Shown here one piece after another: positions 43,303 to 50,768 of a stretch of DNA of 53,412 nucleotides. Both the position numbers and the translations under genes were made by a program. Positions within the stretch are counted from its first letter, which is position 1. Every line of letters begins with the position of its first letter. The notes beneath the pieces are model-generated. The model saw only the letters and a list, made by a program, of their open reading frames with translations. It was not told where the DNA came from and did not search any database. This stretch comes from JAQWQB01 sp047636995 (GTDB taxonomy: Bacteria; Bacteroidota; Bacteroidia; Flavobacteriales_D; Sanyastnellaceae): positions 1-53,412 of the forward strand of contig JBLIGQ010000017.1 in NCBI GenBank assembly GCA_047636995.1, in the 5' to 3' direction.

Positions 43303-43955
43303 CCTTCTGAGCTGGATTCTCCCGAGGAATCTTCGCTTTCAACTTCTGCTTGCACAGGCGCTGTCAAACTGCGGAAATACACCTTTTGGCGAATGATAAT
43401 CCAAAGTACCCCAACTGTAATAGCCGCATCTGCAATGTTGAAAATTGGTGGGAATATTTCACCTTTCTTCTCGCCAAAATAAGGCATCCACTCAGGCCAA
43501 CGCACTGTGAAATGGAGCATATCTACCACATTTCCAAGTAGTGGACCTGCGTAGCCTCCTTCAGCAGGCAAAAACTCAGCAACGGTCCCAAAATGACTTG
43601 CAGAAAACAATACCCCGTAAACGGCGCTGTCTATAATATTACCAATGGCGCCTGCAAGAATGAGGGCAATGCAAGTAACGAAGCCTTTATGTGCTCCGTC
43701 TTTTAGATTTCGTTTGAGGTAAAGTCCAATGACAATTACTGCAATAATGCGAAACAAACTTAGCACTATTTTACCCCATTGCCCCGGCAGTTCCATCCCG
43801 AAAGCCATCCCTTTATTCTCAATAAAATGAAGCTCAATGAGACCATCAATAAGAGGAATGTGTTCCCCCAATGAAAAATTGAGCTTGATGTAAACTTTTA
43901 AGATTTGGTCAATCAAGAGTACACCAAGTACAACGAAAAGGATTCTTTTGGACAT
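43299..43955 (-). CDS. lspA: Lipoprotein signal peptidase
   Basis: A 218-residue inner-membrane aspartyl protease that cuts prolipoproteins before the lipidated Cys. The usual marks are visible: LLIDQILKVYIK in the first membrane segment, HFIENKGMAFGM, GNIIDS holding the first catalytic Asp, and FNIADAAI holding the second. It is longer than the common 160-170 residues owing to a segment of about 45 residues between the two Asp motifs and an acidic Ser/Glu-rich tail (EVESEDSSGESSSEG). I start at the ATG at 43955 (MSKRILFVV), not the open frame 14 codons upstream. It lies downstream of a TraR/DksA-like gene and ileS; an ileS-lspA link is common in bacteria. Confidence 0.95.
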   Translation of the reverse strand: MSKRILFVVLGVLLIDQILKVYIKLNFSLGEHIPLIDGLIELHFIENKGMAFGMELPGQWGKIVLSLFRIIAVIVIGLYLKRNLKDGAHKGFVTCIALILAGAIGNIIDSAVYGVLFSASHFGTVAEFLPAEGGYAGPLLGNVVDMLHFTVRWPEWMPYFGEKKGEIFPPIFNIADAAITVGVLWIIIRQKVYFRSLTAPVQAEVESEDSSGESSSEG

Positions 43956-43961
43956 AAGCCT

Positions 43962-43985
43962 AAAAGGCCAGAATAATTCTGGCCT
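43962..43985 (-). terminator. Inverted repeat between the DksA-like gene and lspA
   Basis: AGGCCAGAAT (43965-43974) and ATTCTGGCCT (43976-43985) form a ten-arm palindrome around one base; on the minus strand it runs into TTTT then AGG. Its position, 16 bases after the DksA-like stop and about 10 bases before the lspA start, suggests an attenuating terminator that reduces read-through from ileS into lspA. The T-run is short, so it is probably leaky. Confidence 0.55.
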
Positions 43986-44000
43986 GGGAGGTTGCAAGCG

Positions 44001-44372
44001 TTATTGATTGTTCTTTGCCTCAATGCTTAACGTAGCATGAGGAACTAGGCGTAAGCGTTCTTTTGCAATCAGTTTTCCTGTTCCTCTGCAAACACCGTAT
44101 GTTTTGTTCTTGATACGGAGCAATGCATTCTCTAGGGCGTTAATAAACTTTTCTTGCCTAGAAGCCAACTGAGCAGTTTCTTCTTTGCTCATGGTTTCAG
44201 ATCCATCTTCCATCATCTTAAACGAGGGAGCAGTATCTTCTGTAGTATTATCATCCTCGTGAGAAAGTGATCTTTTTAATTGATCAAGATCCTGACGGGC
44301 CTGTTCTAGCTTAGATTGAATAAGTTCTTCGAACTCTTTCAAATCTGCATCAGAGTAGCGGTTTTCTGCCAT
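44001..44372 (-). CDS. TraR/DksA-family protein with a degenerate zinc finger
   Basis: A 123-residue protein. Residues 1-85 form a helical hairpin-like region (DLKEFEELIQSKLEQARQDL, then an acidic loop, then ASRQEKFINALENALLRI), as in DksA-type proteins that enter the RNA polymerase secondary channel. The zinc finger normally reads C-x2-C-G, then a further pair of Cys, but here only CRGTGKLIAKERLRLVPHATLSIEAK is left, with one Cys and a His. Related Bacteroidota proteins are known to have this form, so it is probably folded without zinc. The gene lies between ileS (10 bases upstream) and lspA. It may act as a transcription factor, but direct evidence is absent. Confidence 0.85.
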   Translation of the reverse strand: MAENRYSDADLKEFEELIQSKLEQARQDLDQLKRSLSHEDDNTTEDTAPSFKMMEDGSETMSKEETAQLASRQEKFINALENALLRIKNKTYGVCRGTGKLIAKERLRLVPHATLSIEAKNNQ

Positions 44373-44382
44373 TTCTTTGCGA

Positions 44383-47300
44383 TTATTTCATTATTTCAAT
44401 AGCGATTTCAGTAGACACTTTCTCATCTACCTCAATGAGGTGTCCGTTCTCTAATGTGTCTACCCACTCCATTTTACCTGCCAAGGTTTCTTGGCAAATA
44501 TATTCCAAATTGTTTTGGACTGCATCTCGGACATCCGCGTTGCGTTTGATGAACAAAGCTATGCGATCAGTCACTTCCAGCCCACTGTCTTTTCTAAAAT
44601 TCTGAATGCGATTTACAATTTCTCTCGCAATTCCTTCCTCTTTTAAAGATTCAGAAATTGTTATATCTAGGGCTACAGAGATTCCTCCTTCAGAAGTCAC
44701 CAACCAGCCAGGAATATCTTGACTTGTAATATCAACATCAGAAAGTAGGATTTCAGCTGTACTTCCATCCAACTCAATTGTTGCAGTTCCTGCCTTTTCA
44801 AGTGCCCCAATTTGCGCTTGGTCCATTGCTGAAACGACGGCTGCAACTGCCTTCATTTGTTTTCCAAACCTAGGCCCTAAGGCTTTGAAATTTGGTTTAA
44901 TCTGTTTCACCAAAACACCTGTATCATACAGGTACTCTAGCTCTTTTACATTGACCTCACTTAAGATTAATCCTTCTACTCTACGCAGACGCTCTTCGAA
45001 AGTTTTATCTAGGATAGGCACCATCACTTTTTGAAGTGGCTGTCTCACCTTGATTCTTTCCTTCTTACGAAGGCTAAGGACCATTGAAGTAACCCTCTGT
45101 GCGATAGACATGCGCTCTTCCAAATCTTCCTGGATAAACTCAGTGTTTGAAGCAGGGAAATCTAACAAGTGAACCGAGTTATATTGTTGCTTACCGGTGA
45201 TCGCATTCAAGTCTCCGAATAATTTATCTGTAAAGAACGGTGAAATGGGTGAAGATAGTATTGCAAGGGTCTCAAGACAAGTATACAACGTCTGGTAAGC
45301 TGAGATCTTGTCTGTATTGTACTCTCCTTTCCAGAAGCGCCTTCTGCTCAGACGAACATACCAGTTACTTAATTCGTCAATAGCAAACTCCTGGATTAAC
45401 CTACCAGCGCGCGTTGGTTCAAATTGCGTGTACGCATCATCAACCTTCGCAATCAAAGAATGCAAACGCGACCAAATCCATTGGTCCAATTCAGGACGCA
45501 GTTTAAGCGGAATAAGGTCTTCTTCAAACTTGAAGTTATCAATGTTTGCATACAGGGCGAAGAAGTTATAGGTATTATAAAGTGTTCCGAAGAATTTCCG
45601 TTGCACCTCTGTAATTCCATTTTCATCGAACTTAAGATTGTCCCATGGCTGCGCATTGGTAATCATGTACCATCGCGTGGCATCTGGGCCATACTTATCT
45701 AAGGTTTTGAATGGATCAACGGCATTGCCCAAACGCTTTGACATTTTCTGTCCGTTCTTGTCCAATACTAATCCGTTAGACACCACATTCTTGTATGCTA
45801 CTGAATCAAAACACATTGTTCCAATGGCATGAAGAGTATAGAACCACCCCCTTGTTTGGTCAACTCCTTCAGCGATAAAGTCTGCTGGGAATGTTTTCCG
45901 ATCATCTATGAGTTCCTTGTTCTCAAAAGGATAATGCCACTGAGCATAAGGCATCGAACCTGAATCAAACCACACATCAATTAAATCAGACTCCCGCTTC
46001 ATTTCCTTGCCTGAATCAGAAACCAATACAATCTGATCAGCATAAGGTTTGTGCAAATCGAAAGAATTGTAGTTGTCATCGCTCATGTCTGCTGGGTCAA
46101 ATTTCGCCAACGGATTTTCGCTCATTAAACCTGCTTCAACAGCCTTCGCACATTCTATTTTCAAATCTTCAACAGAACCAATACAGACACTTTCGGTACC
46201 ATCTTCTGTTCGCCAGATTGGAATTGGAATCCCCCAGAATCGGGATCTACTCAAATTCCAATCGTTCACCTTTTCTAGCCAATTCCCGAATCTACCAGTA
46301 CCTGTGCTTTCGGGCTTCCAGTTGATCGTCTTATTCAATTCCACCATGCGGTCTTTGGCAGCTGTAGCCTTAACAAACCAAGAATCAAGTGGATAGTAAA
46401 GAATGGGCTTATCAGTTCTCCAGCAATGTGGATAGCTGTGCTCATATTTTTCAACGTTGAAAGCCAGACCTTGCTCTTTCAAGTAGATGGCAATTTCAAC
46501 ATCAACAGACCTTTCAGGGGCATCTCCATCAGGATAGTATTCGTTCTTCACGTATTTACCGCTGGCCTCGCCAATTCCGTCTATAAATTTTCCTTGTAGG
46601 TTAACCAACGGCACCCCGTTCCCTTGTCCGTCATCAACCAACATTGGAGGTACACCCGCGTCACGTGCCACCAGCGCATCGTCAGCACCAAATGTTGGGG
46701 CTGTGTGTACGATTCCCGTTCCATCTTCAGTTGTTACGAAAGCACCTGGAATCACACGAAAAGCGTTTTCAGCATTTTCCATTGGGGTTGCCCACGGGAG
46801 TAGTTGCTCATAGCGTAACTCAAGAAGGTCTGTCCCTTTGCATTTTCCAATCACTTCAAACTCAACACCTTTTTTCACGGGGAGTTGCTTCGCCATTAGG
46901 GCTTCCGCCATGACCACTGTTTGGGGCTCGTCAGTGTATTTATTTAGGGTGTTTACAATAACATAATCAATCTTCGCCCCCACTGTTAAAGCAGTGTTTG
47001 AAGGCAAAGTCCAAGGAGTAGTGGTCCAGGCCAAGAAATATGCATTTTCTAGCACATCTCCCTCAGTGGCAAGGGCATCGAACTTGGCTCTGCTGTTCGC
47101 CTCAATTTTAAACTGAGCAACCACAGTGGTGTCTTTCACATCTCGGTACGTCCCAGGTTGATTGAGCTCATGTGTGCTTAATCCTGTTCCAGCTTTGGGA
47201 GAATACGGCTGAATGGTATAACCTTTATAGAGCATGTTTTTTTCATGCAATTGCTTCAATAGCCACCAAACAGACTCAATGTATTTGTTTTCGTACGTCA

Positions 47301-47751
47301 CATAAGGGTCAGACATATCAACCCAATACCCCATTTGACGCGTAAGGTTGTTCCACACATCTGTGTAGCGCATAACAGCCTTTCGGCATGCCAAGTTGTA
47401 CTCTTCAACGGTAATTTTCTTACCGATGTCTTCTTTGGTAATTCCCAATTCCTTTTCTACCCCAAGCTCAACAGGCAAGCCATGGGTGTCCCATCCTGCC
47501 TTTCGTTTTACTTGATATCCTTTGAGGGTTTTATACCTGCAAAAAATATCTTTAATAGCGCGCCCCATGACGTGGTGAATCCCAGGCAATCCGTTCGCTG
47601 AAGGCGGCCCTTCAAAGAACACATAAGGTGTTGCTCCTTCACGAATGGAAATACTCTGCTCAAATGTCTTATTATTCTCCCACTCTTTCATTACTCCCTC
47701 AGCAATTTGAGGCAGATTCAATTGTTTGTGTTCAGGATACATTAAGGCCAT
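44383..47751 (-). CDS. ileS: Isoleucyl-tRNA synthetase, type 2
   Basis: A 1122-residue class Ia aminoacyl-tRNA synthetase that charges tRNA-Ile. The ATP-binding HIGH motif appears as NGLPGIHHV near residue 57 and the KMSKR signature near 669, both in a Rossmann fold with the CP1 editing domain between (with TTPWTLPSNTAL). The C-terminal part is the long anticodon-binding extension of the eukaryote-like type 2 enzyme, which lacks the C-terminal zinc finger of type 1. Type 2 IleRS is linked to tolerance of mupirocin. It is the first gene of a leftward group with the TraR/DksA-like gene and lspA. The start ATG at 47751 gives the typical short MYPEHKQLNLPQ lead. Confidence 0.97.
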   Translation of the reverse strand: MALMYPEHKQLNLPQIAEGVMKEWENNKTFEQSISIREGATPYVFFEGPPSANGLPGIHHVMGRAIKDIFCRYKTLKGYQVKRKAGWDTHGLPVELGVEKELGITKEDIGKKITVEEYNLACRKAVMRYTDVWNNLTRQMGYWVDMSDPYVTYENKYIESVWWLLKQLHEKNMLYKGYTIQPYSPKAGTGLSTHELNQPGTYRDVKDTTVVAQFKIEANSRAKFDALATEGDVLENAYFLAWTTTPWTLPSNTALTVGAKIDYVIVNTLNKYTDEPQTVVMAEALMAKQLPVKKGVEFEVIGKCKGTDLLELRYEQLLPWATPMENAENAFRVIPGAFVTTEDGTGIVHTAPTFGADDALVARDAGVPPMLVDDGQGNGVPLVNLQGKFIDGIGEASGKYVKNEYYPDGDAPERSVDVEIAIYLKEQGLAFNVEKYEHSYPHCWRTDKPILYYPLDSWFVKATAAKDRMVELNKTINWKPESTGTGRFGNWLEKVNDWNLSRSRFWGIPIPIWRTEDGTESVCIGSVEDLKIECAKAVEAGLMSENPLAKFDPADMSDDNYNSFDLHKPYADQIVLVSDSGKEMKRESDLIDVWFDSGSMPYAQWHYPFENKELIDDRKTFPADFIAEGVDQTRGWFYTLHAIGTMCFDSVAYKNVVSNGLVLDKNGQKMSKRLGNAVDPFKTLDKYGPDATRWYMITNAQPWDNLKFDENGITEVQRKFFGTLYNTYNFFALYANIDNFKFEEDLIPLKLRPELDQWIWSRLHSLIAKVDDAYTQFEPTRAGRLIQEFAIDELSNWYVRLSRRRFWKGEYNTDKISAYQTLYTCLETLAILSSPISPFFTDKLFGDLNAITGKQQYNSVHLLDFPASNTEFIQEDLEERMSIAQRVTSMVLSLRKKERIKVRQPLQKVMVPILDKTFEERLRRVEGLILSEVNVKELEYLYDTGVLVKQIKPNFKALGPRFGKQMKAVAAVVSAMDQAQIGALEKAGTATIELDGSTAEILLSDVDITSQDIPGWLVTSEGGISVALDITISESLKEEGIAREIVNRIQNFRKDSGLEVTDRIALFIKRNADVRDAVQNNLEYICQETLAGKMEWVDTLENGHLIEVDEKVSTEIAIEIMK

Positions 47752-47969
47752 TGTTACGCAGTTTTTGAAGTGAGCGAAGATACGGAAACCAGAAGGATTA
47801 ACCAGCCTCCATCAGAAGCCTTCAAATGGATGCCTTCAGAATTGATACACTATTTGTTATCAATGCATTACACCATGTAAGACACACCCCACAGACAGTT
47901 CAGTTAGACACTGACAAACCTCGCCCCTTCAAACTAGTAGAAGAATGTGAATACCCTGAAATGAACGTA

Positions 47970-50402
47970 ATGAAAACGATCCCCTTCCTCTTGGTTGCCC
48001 TTCTTTTAATGTCAACCACCACATCTATTGCAGACCCAGAGCTTCCACAAATTGTGAGAAAAGCTGAACTGAACTTTATAGAATATGACTATTTCGATGC
48101 ACTTGATGAATTTCAGGACGCATTGAAAAAGTATCCTAAAAATACCTTTATCATGCGACGTATTGCGGACTGTTACAGGTTAATGGGTTTGTTTGAAGAG
48201 TCAAAAAAAGCCTACTTGACTTTATTGAATGTTGGAGGCTATGACGCCATGGACTATTTCTTTTGTGCACAGTTACACAAGCAACTTGAAGAATATGAAA
48301 CAGCCAATTTCTACATCACTCAGTTCAATCAATTGGCGCCCGAAGACAGCAGAGCCAAGTTAGCAATGGAAAACCCGGAGTATTACGCAGAGTTAACCAA
48401 AGTGAATCCTGATTTCACAGCAACGGCACTTGAGGTCAATGATGTTCATTCATACCTGCCACCAGCGCAAGGAAAAACGCTTTTAATTCTTCCTATTGCG
48501 CCTGTTAAAGATGATTCTTGGTTTCCCCATAAACGCTACTTAGCAAACTATGATTTATACGAAACCACCATTGATGAGAAACTGAATCTGGTCATGGCTG
48601 AATCACTCTTAGGATCTGTAAATACAAAGTTTTCAGAGGGTCCGTCATGCTATGATCAAGAGCGTGGGGTTCTATATGTTACCCGTTTCCTTTCACGCAA
48701 GAAAAAACCATCTATTGACGAAAGAGGCACTGTATTCTCAATGATTGCATCTTACAAAGAGGAAGATGGCGAGTGGTATGAAACAAATGATTTCAAACAT
48801 GATTTCGGCTTGTATAGCTGTGCATATCCAACCATTTCTCCTGACGGAAACACGTTGTATTTCAGCGCTAACGGTGAGGAAAGCCAAGGTGGAATGGACA
48901 TTTACACCTGCACCTGGGAAGAAGGACAGTGGAGCGAGCCCCACCCATTGGACGCAAACATTAATACGGAAGGCGATGAAGTTTATCCGAATTTCTCAGC
49001 GAATGGCGGATTCAATTTTTCTTCAGACGGACACCCTGGCTTAGGCGGACTAGACATCTTTATTGTGGATAAAAACGGAACTATTTCGAATCCGGGAATG
49101 CCGGTAAACAGCCCAAATGATGACTTTGGATTAGCTTATATAGAAGGTCAATATGGTTACTTCTGCAGCAACAGAGCCGCTGATAAGAGTGGTGATGACC
49201 TGTTCTGGTGGGAGGAGTTGCAAAACATCATTGAAACAGAAATTGTACTAATGGACCTTGATGGCAACCCTTTGTATCCAGGTAAAATTGAAATTACCAA
49301 TCTGACGACACAAGAAATTGTGCGCACCTCTGCACAGAGGGGCAGTTTCAATGCCTCGTTGAATGGAAAAGACGCCTATGAATTTAAATGGATGTTAGAT
49401 GGCAAGGCGATGTCTATGACGGGAAAACCCAATTACGCTTCAATTGGACTTCGTTACATCTATAACTCACCAAATGATGGCGTTTTCTTAGCAGACGCGA
49501 GAGTTGTTTCCTATAAGCAAGGGAACATTCAAAGGAAACGTACCCCTCATGATGAATGGGCTAGCAAGAACTTAACAAACATCCCTGCCTATGCCTTAAA
49601 TAAAACTGAAATACCTGTACACTATTTAAAAACAGAATGGAATTCAGAAACAAATGAATGTCCTCCTGTTGGCTCTACTGCCTATCTAAAAGATTTAGAA
49701 ACAGGTCAGGTACAAGAGGTTAAATTCAATGGAGTCAACTTGGAGTTCCCGATGATTGCAAATCACCTTCACGCACTTTCTTGGAAAAATGCAGGTGGAG
49801 AAGAACAAGTGAAGTTCTTAGAAATGGATGTAGAAACAGCCCGATTAAATTTCTTAGACAATTCACAAGACTGGTCTTTGGCGTTGAACAGAGCGCCAGA
49901 AATGGGCGATCAAAATGCTTTGGTCTTCCCTGATTTGGTTGCCTCTTCAGAAGGAGGGTTCGCCTCAGCAGAAGCCGCAGCAAAAGAACCATACAGGTGC
50001 TTAGCTTCAGCGGATAGAACGTTTAAAAGGGCGAACGGACAGTTAATGATTACTGCCGAAACGGTTTACTTCGGATTCGATAAGAGCTACATCACTGAAG
50101 CTGAAAAGAAGAAACTCCAGGCAATAATGAATCAGCTGGAAACCTTCCCGGAGATTGAACTAGAAATTGTTGCTTTCACAGATTCAAGAGGAAGTTCCAA
50201 GTACAACTTATGGCTTTCGAAAAAGCGAGCTGAAGCAACAAGAAAAGCATTCATAGACTTAGGGTTCCATGACCTTAAAGTAAAGGTAAAATGGGTTGGA
50301 GAAGAAAATCTTCTGAATGATTGCAATGACGGGCAACCTTGTCCTGAAAAACTACACTTACTCAATCGAAGAGCCGAAATTAGTTTGATACTCCCCCAAT
50401 AG
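47970..50402 (+). CDS. PorE-like T9SS accessory protein (TPR, propeller, CRD, OmpA domain)
   Basis: An 810-residue protein with a signal peptide MKTIPFLLVALLLMSTTTSIA; the start is set at 47970, with an equal choice at the in-frame ATG at 47961. TPR repeats cover about residues 25-140 (ALDEFQDALKKYPKNTFIM). A beta-propeller of PD40/WD40-like blades covers about 160-425 (ISPDGNTLYFSANGEESQGGMDIY, NFSSDGHPGLGGLDIF, YFCSNRAADKSGDDLF). A carboxypeptidase-regulatory-like domain follows, and an OmpA domain ends the chain (VYFGFDKSYITEAEKKKL to NRRAEISLI). This is the four-domain order of PorE, a Porphyromonas gingivalis T9SS component that binds peptidoglycan and partners PorP. The family has paralogues in gliding bacteria, so a gene symbol is withheld. 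Confidence 0.85.
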   Translation: MKTIPFLLVALLLMSTTTSIADPELPQIVRKAELNFIEYDYFDALDEFQDALKKYPKNTFIMRRIADCYRLMGLFEESKKAYLTLLNVGGYDAMDYFFCAQLHKQLEEYETANFYITQFNQLAPEDSRAKLAMENPEYYAELTKVNPDFTATALEVNDVHSYLPPAQGKTLLILPIAPVKDDSWFPHKRYLANYDLYETTIDEKLNLVMAESLLGSVNTKFSEGPSCYDQERGVLYVTRFLSRKKKPSIDERGTVFSMIASYKEEDGEWYETNDFKHDFGLYSCAYPTISPDGNTLYFSANGEESQGGMDIYTCTWEEGQWSEPHPLDANINTEGDEVYPNFSANGGFNFSSDGHPGLGGLDIFIVDKNGTISNPGMPVNSPNDDFGLAYIEGQYGYFCSNRAADKSGDDLFWWEELQNIIETEIVLMDLDGNPLYPGKIEITNLTTQEIVRTSAQRGSFNASLNGKDAYEFKWMLDGKAMSMTGKPNYASIGLRYIYNSPNDGVFLADARVVSYKQGNIQRKRTPHDEWASKNLTNIPAYALNKTEIPVHYLKTEWNSETNECPPVGSTAYLKDLETGQVQEVKFNGVNLEFPMIANHLHALSWKNAGGEEQVKFLEMDVETARLNFLDNSQDWSLALNRAPEMGDQNALVFPDLVASSEGGFASAEAAAKEPYRCLASADRTFKRANGQLMITAETVYFGFDKSYITEAEKKKLQAIMNQLETFPEIELEIVAFTDSRGSSKYNLWLSKKRAEATRKAFIDLGFHDLKVKVKWVGEENLLNDCNDGQPCPEKLHLLNRRAEISLILPQ

Positions 50403-50768
50403 GGCCGATAACTATAAAACATACCCGGCTAATAATCAACTAATTAATCTTACCGTCTAATAAATATGTAGGAAAGTATAACCTTTTTAAACACTTGAGG
50501 GTATAAGAACTTGAAAACCGATTACAACACTATCTAACCCGACTTTAAGAAATGATTTAACCATAAGAGAAAGTAAGAAAAACACCCCATAACAGTGCAT
50601 TTAACGCACAACAAATAGATTTGAAATCTTCAATTCTAGCGAGGTGGTTTTCGAGGTAACTCGACAGTTAAATCTTAAAACTCTTATATACCAGTCACAT
50701 AACTCAACGTTATGACAAGTTTTTTACGCTCTACATCCTTCTTCTTTTCAGAAAACCTCCGGGTTGCT
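50403..50768 (+). other. Gene-free region before the HYR adhesin gene
   Basis: A 366-base AT-rich gap between two rightward genes. It begins with GCCG and CGGC separated by 18 bases, a poor hairpin without T-run. Many short A/T runs follow, and a TAnnTTTG box lies at 50616-50623. No coding stretch is seen. An in-frame ATG at 50712 extends the next gene by 19 codons, but these do not improve the signal peptide. Confidence 0.6.
50616..50623 (+). promoter_or_regulatory. Candidate -7 box upstream of the HYR adhesin gene
   Basis: TAGATTTG matches TAnnTTTG exactly. It would give a leader of about 140 bases before the ATG at 50769. No TTTG box is found at the expected 19-21 base distance upstream, so this is a tentative call. 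Confidence 0.3.
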
